Assembly (NCBI RefSeq): GCF_017638545.1
Contig: NZ_CP072110.1
Coordinates: 682,001-746,000 of the forward strand
DNA length: 64,000 nucleotides
Reading direction: 5' to 3'
DNA from: Psychrosphaera ytuae
GTDB taxonomy: Bacteria; Pseudomonadota; Gammaproteobacteria; Enterobacterales; Alteromonadaceae
Positions 53,185-63,359 of this stretch are shown here, in pieces (positions within the stretch are counted from its first letter, which is position 1; the number at the start of each line of letters is the position of its first letter). The notes beneath the pieces are model-generated. The model made no database searches. It was not told where the DNA came from and was given only the letters and a program-made list of their open reading frames with translations. Position numbers and translations under genes: made by a program.

Positions 53185-56100
53185 TTAACTCCTTGACTCT
53201 CGTTTCAGGCTGTTTAAACGCCAAAGATAATAAATCGAGGGTAACACGATTAATGTAAGGACGACAGCACTAGCCATGCCGCCTACCATAGGAGCGGCGA
53301 TACGGCTCATAACTTCAGAGCCCGTCCCTGTTCCGTATAATATCGGCATCAAACCAATGATGATTGTCGCTACGGTCATCATCACGGGACGAATTCGCAT
53401 ACCGGCACCTTCCATAATTGCCTGTGCTAATTTATGAGCAGTAAACGGTGTGTTCGTTTGTTTGCACTCGTCCATCGCACTTTGATATGCCTGATTGAGG
53501 TAAACAAGCATAATTACCCCTATTTCAACCGCGACACCCGCAAGAGCTATAAAACCAACTCCCACGGCAACAGAAAAATTAAATCCCTCAAAATACATTA
53601 ACCAAAGCCCACCAATCATCGCCATTGGCAGAGTTACGATAATAATGGCCACTTCGCTAAACGAGCGGAAGTTTAAATAGAGTAAGATGACAATGATCGC
53701 AAATGTCAGCGGTAACACGTAGGTCAGCTTTTCTTTCGCGCGTTCCATATACTCATATTGACCGGCCCAGGTAATTGAATACCCAACTGGCAGCTCTAGA
53801 TTGTTTGCCAAATAAGACTTGGCACTTTCAACATAACTACCAACATCAACGCCATCAATATCGATAAAGGTCCAGCCATTAATGCGTGCATTTTCACTTT
53901 TTATCCCTGGTGGCCCACTCTCGACTCGAATGTCTGCTACATCTCCCAGTGCAATTCGTTGTCCGTCTGGTGTTACAACCGGTAATCTTGCGAGCTGCTC
54001 TGGTGAATCTCGATAATCCTGCGGATAACGCAAGTTAACTGGATATCGCTCTTGGCCTTCGACAGTTTGGGTCACATTCATTCCACCGATGGCTGTTGAC
54101 ACTACTTGTTGAACATCTTCAATGTTGAGACCAAACCGGCTCGCTTTGTCCCGCGAAATATCGACCTTAATGTATCGACCTCCCGCAACGCGCTCAGAGT
54201 ACACTGAAGCCGTACCCGTTACGTTAGGCAGTAATTGTTCGATCTGTTGGCCTATCTGCTGAATCGTATCTAAGTTTGGTCCTGCCACCTTAATCCCAAC
54301 AGGCGTTTTAATACCTGTCGCCAACATGTCAATTCGAGTTTTGATTGGCATTACCCAAGCATTGGTTAAACCAGGAAACTTAACTAGCTGATCAAACTCT
54401 GCTTTTAGTGATTCAGTCGTCATTCCCTCTCGCCATTGGTCCTTGGGCTTGAGTTGAATAAACGTCTCTATCATTGTTAGTGGCGCTGGATCGGTTGCAG
54501 TTTCAGCTCGACCCACTTTACCAAATACGTTTTCGACTTCTGGTACGGTCCGAATTAACTTATCGGTTTGTTGCAACAACTCTCTCGCTTTACCAATAGA
54601 TATGCCCGGATAGGTAGTCGGCATATACATCAAGTCGCCTTCGTCTAATGGCGGGATAAATTCACTGCCAATTTTATCAACCGGCCAAAAGCCCACAAGA
54701 GTTATTAAAACAGCAGCCACAATCGTCGATTTAGGAAACTTCAATACCCCTTTTAGTACAGGCATGTATACGCTGATCAGTAATCGGTTAAGCGGATTTT
54801 TGTTTTCTGAAATGACCTTTCCGCGAATAAAATAGCCCATCAAAACCGGAACCAACGTTATCGCTAAACCAGCAGAAGCCGCCATTGCATACGTTTTGGT
54901 ATAAGCCAGTGGCGAAAACATTCGACCTTCTTGAGCTTCCAAAATGAAAACGGGTAAAAATGACACCGTGATGATCAATAAGCTAAAGAACAACGCAGGA
55001 CCAACCTCGCTGGCCGCTTTAGCCACCAGCTCCCAGCGATTTTGGTCATTCAGAGGAATGCCCTTTTTGTTCAGTGCCTCCATGTGCTTATGCATGTTTT
55101 CTATCATTACAATGGCACCATCTGTCATAGCACCAATAGCAATGGCAATGCCACCAAGAGACATAATATTGGCGTTGATACCTTGCATGTACATGATGAT
55201 AAACGCGACTAAAATGCCCAGTGGTAAGGTAACAACCGCGACAATGGACGAGCGCAAATGAAACAAAAACGCCACGCACACCAGAGCGACTACAGCGAGC
55301 TCTTCAATCAGCTTTTCCCACAAATTATCTACGGCGCGATCGATGAGGGTCGAACGGTCGTATACCGGAACAATCTCTACTCCATCAGGTAAGGAAGACT
55401 TGAGTGAATTGAGTTTTTCTTTTACCCCGTTAATCGTTTGTTGGGCGTTTTCGCCAAAGCGCATTACCACAACACCACCTACGACTTCGCCTTCACCGTT
55501 TAACTCGGCAATACCTCGTCGCATTTGCGGGCCTAAATTAACATCGGCAACGTCCCCGATACGCAGTGGCGTGCCCTGGTCATTCATCCCTAGTGGGATC
55601 TTTTCAATGTCTTGTACAGACTGGATATAGCCCGTTGCTGTTACCATGTATTCGGCTTCGGCCATTTCGACAACCGATGCACCGGTTTCTTTATTGCCTC
55701 GTTTTAGAGCCATTTGAATATGGCTGAGAGGAACGTTGTAGGCTCTTAATTTATCTGGGTCAACTTGCACTTGGTACTGTTTTACCATGCCGCCAACAGC
55801 TGCCACCTCGGAAACACCGGGTACAGTTTGTAATTCATATTTTAAAAACCAATCTTGAATACTTCTTAATTGGCTTAAATCATGATTGCCAGATTTATCC
55901 GTCAAAGCATAAATATAAACCCAGCCAACACCTGTCGCATCGGGGCCCAATTGAGGTTTAGCGGATTCTGGTAAGTTAGGCGTAACTTGACTCAAATATT
56001 CAAGTACGCGGCTTCTTGCCCAATACAAATCGGTATCATCATCAAAAATGATATAGACATACGAGTCACCAAAAAATGAATAACCTCTTACGGTTTGCGC

Positions 56101-56334
56101 GCCAGGTACAGATAACATGGCCGTGGTTAACGGAAATGTGACTTGGTCTTGAACAACTTGCGGTGCTTGGCCCGGGTAACTGGTTTTGATGATCACCTGG
56201 ACATCGGATAAATCCGGTATTGCATCTACCGGTGTGTTTTTAATCGAATACAGTCCACCAAACGCAACTATCAAGGTGATCAATACGACAAAGAATCGAT
56301 TACCAACGGACCATCGAATTATTGATTCAATCAT
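53185..56334 (-). CDS. cusA: copper/silver efflux RND transporter, CusA-like
   Basis: The 1049-aa RND pump keeps all three Cus methionines at the expected spacing: Met571 (LMYMP), Met621 (PLTMIE) and Met670 (TRIDML), two less than E. coli CusA 573/623/672. It also has the relay Asp in GAMTDGAIVMIEN. Two sets of ~six helices and periplasmic domains are clear. It exports Cu(I)/Ag(I) with the adaptor and outer-membrane protein encoded upstream on the same strand. ATG 56334 lies 18 bp after the adaptor stop. Confidence 0.92.
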   Translation of the reverse strand: MIESIIRWSVGNRFFVVLITLIVAFGGLYSIKNTPVDAIPDLSDVQVIIKTSYPGQAPQVVQDQVTFPLTTAMLSVPGAQTVRGYSFFGDSYVYIIFDDDTDLYWARSRVLEYLSQVTPNLPESAKPQLGPDATGVGWVYIYALTDKSGNHDLSQLRSIQDWFLKYELQTVPGVSEVAAVGGMVKQYQVQVDPDKLRAYNVPLSHIQMALKRGNKETGASVVEMAEAEYMVTATGYIQSVQDIEKIPLGMNDQGTPLRIGDVADVNLGPQMRRGIAELNGEGEVVGGVVVMRFGENAQQTINGVKEKLNSLKSSLPDGVEIVPVYDRSTLIDRAVDNLWEKLIEELAVVALVCVAFLFHLRSSIVAVVTLPLGILVAFIIMYMQGINANIMSLGGIAIAIGAMTDGAIVMIENMHKHMEALNKKGIPLNDQNRWELVAKAASEVGPALFFSLLIITVSFLPVFILEAQEGRMFSPLAYTKTYAMAASAGLAITLVPVLMGYFIRGKVISENKNPLNRLLISVYMPVLKGVLKFPKSTIVAAVLITLVGFWPVDKIGSEFIPPLDEGDLMYMPTTYPGISIGKARELLQQTDKLIRTVPEVENVFGKVGRAETATDPAPLTMIETFIQLKPKDQWREGMTTESLKAEFDQLVKFPGLTNAWVMPIKTRIDMLATGIKTPVGIKVAGPNLDTIQQIGQQIEQLLPNVTGTASVYSERVAGGRYIKVDISRDKASRFGLNIEDVQQVVSTAIGGMNVTQTVEGQERYPVNLRYPQDYRDSPEQLARLPVVTPDGQRIALGDVADIRVESGPPGIKSENARINGWTFIDIDGVDVGSYVESAKSYLANNLELPVGYSITWAGQYEYMERAKEKLTYVLPLTFAIIVILLYLNFRSFSEVAIIIVTLPMAMIGGLWLMYFEGFNFSVAVGVGFIALAGVAVEIGVIMLVYLNQAYQSAMDECKQTNTPFTAHKLAQAIMEGAGMRIRPVMMTVATIIIGLMPILYGTGTGSEVMSRIAAPMVGGMASAVVLTLIVLPSIYYLWRLNSLKRESRS

Positions 56335-56352
56335 AATAAACGTCCTTATCTG

Positions 56353-57885
56353 CTACTCATGATTACTGTGATCAACATGTTCTTCAGGGCTGTCATCCTT
56401 CAGAGAGATGTTTGTTATGACAAAGTCATCACCTACTTCAAAGGTAAATCTAACTTCATCACCAACTACAAAACCGGACAGGTCTACATCGTCAGCCACT
56501 ACAAAATCCATGGTTACCGCAGGTCGATTCCATTTAGCTATCGGTCCTCGGCTGATATTTAGAATTCGATTTGCGAGATCAATCGAGTTGATAGTGCCGT
56601 TTACTGTTGCGGCATTTGCCGGCTCTGATAGTTGTTGAGGCTCTTCATCATGAGTCATACGTTTAAAGTCTGAGGTTTTGCTTGATTCAGAATCTATTAA
56701 AAACTGAGCAGATGTGACGACTACGTCATCAGGCGTCAGTCCATCTAAGATTTCGATACTCTCTTGGCTTACCCTGCCGACGGTGACTTCAATTGACTTA
56801 AATTGCCCTTCTCCTAAGGCTAAAACAACACGGTCTTGGCTACCAGTGCGAATTACCGCCTCTTTTGGCACAACAATCACTTCCTTGTCTTGGTCTGCAA
56901 AAATCGTGATTTGCGCAAACATATTCGGTTTTAAGTGGTGCTCTGGGTTGTCGAACTTTAATCGGACTCTCAGTGTCCGTGTTTTGCTATTTAGTGTTGG
57001 GTACACATAATCAACGACGCCATCCCATGTTTTGCCCGGTAAATAGTCTAGATTCATTAATACCGCCAATCCTTCTTTTATAACGGCAGTGTCTCGCTCA
57101 AAGACTTCAGCTTCTACCCAAACTTGATCCAGCTTACCAATGCTCATCAAAGTATTGCCCGGTTTAACAAAAAAGCCCTCTCTGATTTTTAAGCCATCTA
57201 CCACTCCCGATTGGGGAGAATAAAACGTGATATTTTGTTTTACTTTACGGCTCGATTCGAGCTCATCGATAAACTTTTCAGACAATTGCAACGCTCTTAA
57301 ACGCTCCGTTGCGGCGGCAATAAGGGATTTGTTGTTCCGATTCAACGCAATTAACAACTCTTCTTGAGCATTAACTAACTGAGGCGAATACAAGGTGTAA
57401 AGAGGTTGGCCTTTTTCGACTGGGTTACCTGCCGCTTTGACAAAGAGCTTTTCTATCCAACCATCCACTCTAGGGTGAATGTGGACCAACTGATCTTCAT
57501 CGTACTGTACATAACCCACGGTTTTTATTTCTGAGTGCATTGTTTTAAGTTGCACTTCAGAGGTTCTAACTCCTAAGTTATTAACGACATGTGGAGCAAT
57601 GGTAATTGCACCAGGTCCCCAATCATTCGTTCCAGACGCGTCTTCTTCATACACAGGAATCAAATCCATGCCCATTGGCGATTTGCCCGGCTTGTCTCGT
57701 CGATAATTAGAGTCCATTGGCGCCACCCAATAAAGCGGTTTTTTCTCTGCACTAGCTTCGGTTTCATCTGTAGAGCTTGGTGTGCCTTGTAACGCACTGA
57801 TTGCACCTGCACCGACAAGGGTTCCAAAAATAACAGCAGCGACGAGTTTAAGTGACATTCCATTGTTGTTGTTATTGTTTGGCAT
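56353..57885 (-). CDS. cusB: CusB-like periplasmic adaptor with N-terminal metal-binding and C-terminal CusF-like domains
   Basis: I take ATG 57885 (510 aa), with GGAG 7 nt upstream. After a membrane anchor, residues ~30-65 carry the heavy-metal-binding segment YWVAPMDSNYRRDKPG with KSPMGMDLIP. The barrel-sandwich, beta-barrel and membrane-proximal domains follow. The last ~70 residues resemble CusF (GTINSIDLANRILNISRGPIA, KWNRPAVTMDF), but CusF His36 and Met47 are replaced by Arg and Val, leaving only Trp and one Met. It links CusA to the outer-membrane channel. It overlaps the channel gene by 14 bp. Confidence 0.85.
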   Translation of the reverse strand: MPNNNNNNGMSLKLVAAVIFGTLVGAGAISALQGTPSSTDETEASAEKKPLYWVAPMDSNYRRDKPGKSPMGMDLIPVYEEDASGTNDWGPGAITIAPHVVNNLGVRTSEVQLKTMHSEIKTVGYVQYDEDQLVHIHPRVDGWIEKLFVKAAGNPVEKGQPLYTLYSPQLVNAQEELLIALNRNNKSLIAAATERLRALQLSEKFIDELESSRKVKQNITFYSPQSGVVDGLKIREGFFVKPGNTLMSIGKLDQVWVEAEVFERDTAVIKEGLAVLMNLDYLPGKTWDGVVDYVYPTLNSKTRTLRVRLKFDNPEHHLKPNMFAQITIFADQDKEVIVVPKEAVIRTGSQDRVVLALGEGQFKSIEVTVGRVSQESIEILDGLTPDDVVVTSAQFLIDSESSKTSDFKRMTHDEEPQQLSEPANAATVNGTINSIDLANRILNISRGPIAKWNRPAVTMDFVVADDVDLSGFVVGDEVRFTFEVGDDFVITNISLKDDSPEEHVDHSNHE

Positions 57886-59233
57886 AATCATTCTCCAAAT
57901 TTTGCGCACTCGTGTTAGTGGCAAAATAGTAATTAATTCGAGCGACGGTTTTTAATGTTTCAACGTCGATTTTTAACGCTGCAATTCTTGCGTTTAATTC
58001 GGCAATTCTGGCTCTTACGACCTCAGCAAAGTCACCGTCGTCATTGGTGTAAGCCGTCAGGGATGCTTCTGCCTGATCGTGCATTTGGGTCAGTAATTGT
58101 TGTTGATAAATCGATTGGCGCTGCGACAAGCGGTTAAGTTGTTTTAATTCTTTTTCAACCGCACTCATCATCTGTTTTGTCACCAGCAACTTTTCAGTTT
58201 TTATCGCTTGTGACTCAGCTATAGATGCAGAGACCACTTGGTCTTGACGGTTTTTGGTAAACAGCGGCACATCAAAGGTAATACCAACCGAAAATAAGTC
58301 TGCACGCTCAGCGCCTGACGGCATATCATTGCGATAGCCATAACTCGCGTTCAGCCCCCATTTGGGTTTGTATTGTTGTTTTGCTAACTCAACGCCTTGC
58401 TCGGATGCTTTTCTCTTTACGTCAATCGCCATAATGGCGGGGTGTTGAGAAAAGGCAGCCGCCAGTTCATTACGGTCGTATTGATAGGTGTTTGCAAATG
58501 ACGATAAGACCACAGATTTCAATTTAATTTGTGGCAATGAGTCTGATACAGAAAAACTAGCTGGTTGGGTACTAAATTCAAAGTTAGTCTGATCATATCG
58601 ATGCAGCCATTCGCTCAAACGTGTCATTGCCGATTCGTATGCGAGTTTTTCGGTTTGTAATCTGTCTTCTAACTGGACAATTTCTAGCTGAGCTCTGATC
58701 ACATCTTGTTGTCTGGTTTTACCAATCGCATTTGAATAGCTCGCTCGCGCTACTTCCGCCATTTGCTCAAATAAAGCACGGTCTGATTCAATCAATGTAA
58801 TCGTTTGTTGAGCCAAAAATGCGTCTAACCACAATTCAGATACCATTGCTTGTAATTTTGCTTTTCTATCGGCTCTTAATAATGGAAACACAGAGGCTTC
58901 AATGGTGAGTTGACGCTCTTTTATCGCCAAACTATCGCCTCGTGGAAACATTTGAGACACCCCAACTTTAAATTGAGTCATTCCTTCTTGATCTAAATCC
59001 CAAGAATCGACGGGAATGTTTGCCATGCTAATCGAAACATTTGGATCCGGCAGTGAACCCGATGCCACACTTTTGTGTTCCATCGCAGTTTGCTTTAACT
59101 TGCTACCGTGCAGCCATGGATCGTTGGACTGAGCGAGCTGAACGGCTTGCTTTAGGGTAATAGTTTGTTGAGCTTGTAAAAGACAAGGCACCAGCGTTAA
59201 AAGTAATAAAAAACGACTCTGTTTGATCATCAT
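57872..59233 (-). CDS. cusC: TolC-family outer-membrane efflux protein, CusC-like
   Basis: The 453-aa protein has a signal peptide (RFLLLLTLVPCLLQA) and the TolC-family repeat structure: long alpha-helical segments rich in Gln/Ala (ALFEQMAEVARASYSNAIGKTRQQ, LLTQMHDQAEASLTAYTND) and beta-barrel strands (WGLNASYGYRNDMPSG). It forms the outer-membrane exit of the Cus pump. It is first of the cusCBA order here. ATG 59233 has GGAG upstream. Confidence 0.85.
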   Translation of the reverse strand: MMIKQSRFLLLLTLVPCLLQAQQTITLKQAVQLAQSNDPWLHGSKLKQTAMEHKSVASGSLPDPNVSISMANIPVDSWDLDQEGMTQFKVGVSQMFPRGDSLAIKERQLTIEASVFPLLRADRKAKLQAMVSELWLDAFLAQQTITLIESDRALFEQMAEVARASYSNAIGKTRQQDVIRAQLEIVQLEDRLQTEKLAYESAMTRLSEWLHRYDQTNFEFSTQPASFSVSDSLPQIKLKSVVLSSFANTYQYDRNELAAAFSQHPAIMAIDVKRKASEQGVELAKQQYKPKWGLNASYGYRNDMPSGAERADLFSVGITFDVPLFTKNRQDQVVSASIAESQAIKTEKLLVTKQMMSAVEKELKQLNRLSQRQSIYQQQLLTQMHDQAEASLTAYTNDDGDFAEVVRARIAELNARIAALKIDVETLKTVARINYYFATNTSAQNLENDYAKQ

Positions 59234-59393
59234 ATTTGTCTCCAGATTGCTCTGGTTTATAAGCTTGGTTTATTAACGGCTTTAATTAAATGGTTTGGTA
59301 ATCCAGAGGAACACCAAATAAAAAATGGTTTTGAGAACACAGCTCGTTAGTCACATTGCGCATTTGCTAAAATGCAGACGGACTGATCCTGTG

Positions 59394-59819
59394 TTAAGCA
59401 AATATCGGTGGGCGATATAAAGAAGAAGAAATAGATTTGGTTTGACTAGTCGGCTGCATAGAAACAGCTTCGCTAATTTGTATCATTGCGCTTGAAGAGG
59501 CTTCGGAGTTTACAATACTTAAGTTTGTGCACGCACTTGCTGGGCATGAACATTCTGACTCACAGCAATCTTCATCTGTGTTTGATAGGTCTGCGGTATC
59601 GTGATTCATAAGACTGTGATCTACAACAATATGATCTACAACACCATGGTGCATTCCGTCATGGTTCATATCAGAATGAGTATCCGCCGCCATATTCATA
59701 TGAGATCCGTGTGACGCACCGGTCATTTCACAAGACATAGCCGAATACGCAAACGCCTGCCCTACTAAGGCAATTAGCATTGTCGCAACAACTAATACTT
59801 TTGAAAGTGAATTAACCAT
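59394..59819 (-). CDS. small exported His/Met/Cys-rich protein, copper-linked
   Basis: The 141-aa protein has a signal peptide (VLVVATMLIALVGQAFA). The mature part is crowded with His and Met (GSHMNMAADTHSDMNHDGMHHG, HSLMNHD), then a Cys cluster (EDCCESECSCPASAC). Such proteins bind copper or silver in the periplasm. It is upstream of the cusCBA-like genes on the same strand, with a 160-bp gap, so it is probably part of the same resistance locus. The name of the family is uncertain (DUF2946-like). Confidence 0.6.
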   Translation of the reverse strand: MVNSLSKVLVVATMLIALVGQAFAYSAMSCEMTGASHGSHMNMAADTHSDMNHDGMHHGVVDHIVVDHSLMNHDTADLSNTDEDCCESECSCPASACTNLSIVNSEASSSAMIQISEAVSMQPTSQTKSISSSLYRPPIFA

Positions 59820-60060
59820 AAAAATCTCGATATTGAATTGAGCTAAAGGCTATGACATTTTCCAAAAAAAGTAAACGATAAGATGAGTTACAACAGAACT
59901 TCTATAATATCCCTATGACCTAAACCAAATCGTAAAATCTCAAGCTGACCATGTAACAAAAATGTTGCTGAAGGGCAAATATTCAACAATAATTGCGCGC
60001 CTTTCAGGTTGAGTAAGTCTATGGTTGGCATAGAAACAACACTGAGAGTCGGAGTAACTT

Positions 60061-61380
60061 ATGGGTGATGCACTGGGCATTATTATCTTGATATTATTTG
60101 GTGCCTTATTCGCAATGGCTGAGATTTCTATCGCAGCATCTCGCAAAATCAAATTAAAAGTCATGGCCGACGAAGGCAATGATCAAGCTGAAGCGGTAAT
60201 TCGGCTTCAAGATCATCCCGGTCGGTTTTTCGCGATGATTCAAATCGCCTTAAACGCCATTGCTATTTTAGGTGGTATTATCGGCGAGCAAACTCTCACG
60301 CCCTATACCTCACAATTGGTTGCACTGGTTTATTCTGGTCCATTAGCTGGGCAAATTAGCTTTGTGTTATCGTTTTTAGCGATAACCTCTCTGTTTATTC
60401 TGTTTGCTGATTTGCTGCCCAAACGCATCGCGATGATCATGCCGGAGGCGGTCGCAGCACGAGTTGTCAGATTAATGAACGGCATTACCTTTGCGCTTAC
60501 GCCTTTTGTCATGTTTTTTAACAGTATTACTAACTTAGTATTACGAATCTTTAATGTTCCAACCGTTCGGGAAGATATTGTCACGACCGAAGACATAGTG
60601 GCCATGATGGAAGCTGGTGCTCAGCACGGCTCACTGCAGCAACAAGAATATCAATTGTTAGGCAATGTTTTTGAGCTTGAAGGGCGAACGCTAAGTACGG
60701 CCATGACAACTCGAGATGCTATTGTATATTTTGACATCAAAGACGATAACGCCGCCATCAGCGCCAAAATTTTAGAGCACCCTCACAACCATTTTCTGGT
60801 GTGCGATGGGCATTTGGATAAGCTTGTTGGACTAGTCGAGTCCAAACAATTATTGCGCCAGTTGTTAAAGGGCGAATCCACTCAACTTACTGACAGCTTA
60901 ATCGACAAGGATCTGTTTTACCTGCCAGAAACCTTAACCCTCTCAGAAGCGCTCAATGAATTTAAATCAGCGGCTCAGCCTTTTGCTGTTGTGGTTAATG
61001 AGTACGCAATGGTTGTCGGTATCGTTACGTTAAAGGACTTGATGAGTAGTTTTATGGGGGATTTGGTGACGTTTCAAGGCGAACAACAAATCGTCCAAAG
61101 AGACAACAATTCATGGCTGGTCGATGGTGCGACACCGATTGTAGATATCATGAAGTTACTCGATATTCCCGAGTTTCCAAATGACAATCAATACGAAACC
61201 GTTGCTGGATTTCTGATCTACATGCTCAAGCGTATCCCTAAACGCACAGATTACATCAACCATGCCGGTTATAAGTTCGAAGCGATAGATATTAATGGGA
61301 TCCGAGTGGAGCAGTTATTAGTGACTCGGTTGAGTGAGCCTGAGTCAGACTCAACAATTGACAGCTCACAAGTGAGTTAA
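60061..61380 (+). CDS. CNNM/CorC-family transporter protein (YtfL-like) with CBS domains
   Basis: The 439-aa protein has a DUF21/CNNM membrane domain (~4-185: LFGALFAMAEISIAASRKIKLK, FADLLPKRIAMIMPE). Two CBS domains follow (~205-335), then the C-terminal CorC/HlyC domain (NNSWLVDGATPIVDIMKLLDIPE, near 360-425). Relatives influence Mg2+ or polyamine homeostasis; YtfL of E. coli has been linked to putrescine export. The last point fits the adjacent amino acid decarboxylase. ATG 60061 has CGGAG upstream. Confidence 0.85.
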   Translation: MGDALGIIILILFGALFAMAEISIAASRKIKLKVMADEGNDQAEAVIRLQDHPGRFFAMIQIALNAIAILGGIIGEQTLTPYTSQLVALVYSGPLAGQISFVLSFLAITSLFILFADLLPKRIAMIMPEAVAARVVRLMNGITFALTPFVMFFNSITNLVLRIFNVPTVREDIVTTEDIVAMMEAGAQHGSLQQQEYQLLGNVFELEGRTLSTAMTTRDAIVYFDIKDDNAAISAKILEHPHNHFLVCDGHLDKLVGLVESKQLLRQLLKGESTQLTDSLIDKDLFYLPETLTLSEALNEFKSAAQPFAVVVNEYAMVVGIVTLKDLMSSFMGDLVTFQGEQQIVQRDNNSWLVDGATPIVDIMKLLDIPEFPNDNQYETVAGFLIYMLKRIPKRTDYINHAGYKFEAIDINGIRVEQLLVTRLSEPESDSTIDSSQVS

Positions 61381-61399
61381 CCCACCGTATAAAATGAGT

Positions 61400-61426
61400 A
61401 AGGCTCCCAAGGAGCCTTATTTTTTG
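61400..61426 (+). terminator. terminator after the CNNM/CorC gene
   Basis: AAGGCTCC (61400-61407), loop CAA, GGAGCCTT (61411-61418), then a T run to 61425. It is strong rightward and weaker leftward. Confidence 0.9.
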
Positions 61427-61454
61427 ATTTAAAAATCAGAGTTAACTCGTCAGG

Positions 61455-63359
61455 TTAACTTGGTTTTTTCAGGACGTATATTTCACCATCAAAACTACCC
61501 TGAATGGTCAAACCCTGCCCTGCCAACTCTTTTAAATAGTCGATGTGCTCTTGAGTGATATTCTGTCCAGGAACCAACAACGGAATACCCGGAGGATAAG
61601 GCGTCACCAGACCTGCGCAAATGCGATTATTACACTTGTCTATCGGCAACGACTCTCTGTCGCCATAAAACGCTTCACTTGGAATACACGCCAAGTCGAT
61701 TTTTGGTAGCTTTTCTGGCAAACGCGAACGACGTGTCGATTTGGCCAGCTTAACCTTGCCGCTATCGAGCTTTTTAAGGGCATTGTACAAACGGATTATT
61801 TTTGAGCGTGTGCCACCTAAGGTCAATAAAACCAATATCGTGCTGTGGGTGTACTTCTCAATTTCCAAACCAATTTCGTCTAACAAAAACTTGTGAATGT
61901 CTTTTAACGAATACGGTAGCGCGCTGATATCAATTAAGATTTTTAACGGATCGTGGCCGACATTATCATCACTAAAATGCGGGAAAACCTTCATAAAGTC
62001 GTCTTTGCCCAACACTTTGATTTTTTGTAACGATTTGGTTTGTTGTTTAAATTCCTCAACGTGATTTAACAAGGCGTTGAGTAGTTTATAGCCTTCCATT
62101 TCCAACTGTTTTTGACAAACATCTAACGATGCAATCAACTGATACTTTGGCGATGTACTTGCGTAAATGCTGTAAATTTCTCTAAAGAAGTCCGCATCAA
62201 AGTCTGGATCGTTTATGTGGATATAGGATGCTTGCGAAAACGCCGACACAACTTTGTGGGCCGAATGCGTGACATAATCAGCCCCTGCGTGTATCGCAGA
62301 GTAATATCTAAAGCTTGGATGAAACAACGAATAAGCAAACCATGCTTCATCGATAAACACTTTAATGCCATGCTCATGAGCCATATCAACGACTTGCTTT
62401 AAGTCACTCAATAAACCGTCGTACGTACAACCCGTTAAAACCAATAACTTAGCATCAGTATTTTGCTCAATGGTTTGTTTGATTTCTGCTAACGAAGGTG
62501 GTGCAAAGATCCCGTATTTAGGTGACAAAATACTTGATAAATAAACAGGGAAACTCGCTGATTGCAAAATACCGTAGTGCACAGACTTGTGGCAATTGCG
62601 GTCAATGATGACCTTGTCGCCTTTTCGAAGTAACGTTTGTAAAATAATCTTGTTCGACGTGGACGAGCCATTCGTTACAAAATACGTGTGTTTGACTTCA
62701 AAGGTGGCCGCAGCCGACTCTTGAGCTCGACCTATGGTGTTAGTACTGTCCGACAATGAGCCTAATGAGTCCACCGATACAGACAAGTCACCCACAAACA
62801 CGTTACGACCATAAAATTGATAAAAGTCTTTGATATACGGTGAGTTTCTAAAACTCGAACCACCACTGTGACCCGGTGTATGCCAAGAGTCATTCGACTC
62901 GCCAACATAACGGCGATACGCAGTCCAAAATGGCGTTTCAGAGCGGTCATCAAAATCGTTGATCATGTAACCTAAAATGGCCTCAGGGTCCGAGATCACT
63001 TCATCTTTAAAAAAGAAAGACTCAATATCTTCAGACTCATTTACGATCTCTAGGCCCTTGGTATCATCACCAATGACATACACAGGCAGCTCAATGCGAG
63101 TCTCTTTCAAACGCTCGATAAACTGGCTGTAAGTTCGCTCTTCGCTTTTTTTGTTGATATCCCAGCTCAAGACAACAGCTTGGATATCACCGTCCTCTTG
63201 GATAAATTCCAACGCTTTTGATAGCTCTAAGCATTCAATAAAATCAATATCGATATCCTGTCGCTCAAAATTCGCGACAGTTTTGGTGAGATTCGTTGCA
63301 AGTTCTTGCAATACGGTAGGATCTTGCTCAATTACCAAGATTCGAAACAGAGGTAACAT
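61455..63359 (-). CDS. Orn/Lys/Arg decarboxylase (PLP, prokaryotic AdiA/LdcC/SpeF-type fold)
   Basis: The 634-aa protein has the N-terminal receiver-like wing (ILVIEQDPTVLQEL), then the PLP core: TYFVTNGSSTSNKIILQTLL, VFIDEAWFAYSLF (Asp stacking) and the Schiff-base Lys in THSAHKVVSAFSQAS. The C-terminal domain has GLVTPYPPGIPLLVPG. It is shorter than the E. coli enzymes (711-755 aa), so some loops are reduced. Substrate (ornithine, lysine or arginine) is not resolved by eye. It would make a polyamine or cadaverine. The gene is convergent with the YtfL-like CNNM gene, which may export the product. ATG 63359 has a weak ribosome site. Confidence 0.85.
   Translation of the reverse strand: MLPLFRILVIEQDPTVLQELATNLTKTVANFERQDIDIDFIECLELSKALEFIQEDGDIQAVVLSWDINKKSEERTYSQFIERLKETRIELPVYVIGDDTKGLEIVNESEDIESFFFKDEVISDPEAILGYMINDFDDRSETPFWTAYRRYVGESNDSWHTPGHSGGSSFRNSPYIKDFYQFYGRNVFVGDLSVSVDSLGSLSDSTNTIGRAQESAAATFEVKHTYFVTNGSSTSNKIILQTLLRKGDKVIIDRNCHKSVHYGILQSASFPVYLSSILSPKYGIFAPPSLAEIKQTIEQNTDAKLLVLTGCTYDGLLSDLKQVVDMAHEHGIKVFIDEAWFAYSLFHPSFRYYSAIHAGADYVTHSAHKVVSAFSQASYIHINDPDFDADFFREIYSIYASTSPKYQLIASLDVCQKQLEMEGYKLLNALLNHVEEFKQQTKSLQKIKVLGKDDFMKVFPHFSDDNVGHDPLKILIDISALPYSLKDIHKFLLDEIGLEIEKYTHSTILVLLTLGGTRSKIIRLYNALKKLDSGKVKLAKSTRRSRLPEKLPKIDLACIPSEAFYGDRESLPIDKCNNRICAGLVTPYPPGIPLLVPGQNITQEHIDYLKELAGQGLTIQGSFDGEIYVLKKPS

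Noticed and set aside
53185..56334. CusA-like pump as a Zn/Co/Cd exporter (CzcA)
   Set aside because: All three methionines of the Cus copper/silver path are conserved at matching spacing, and the adaptor carries copper-type metal-binding segments.
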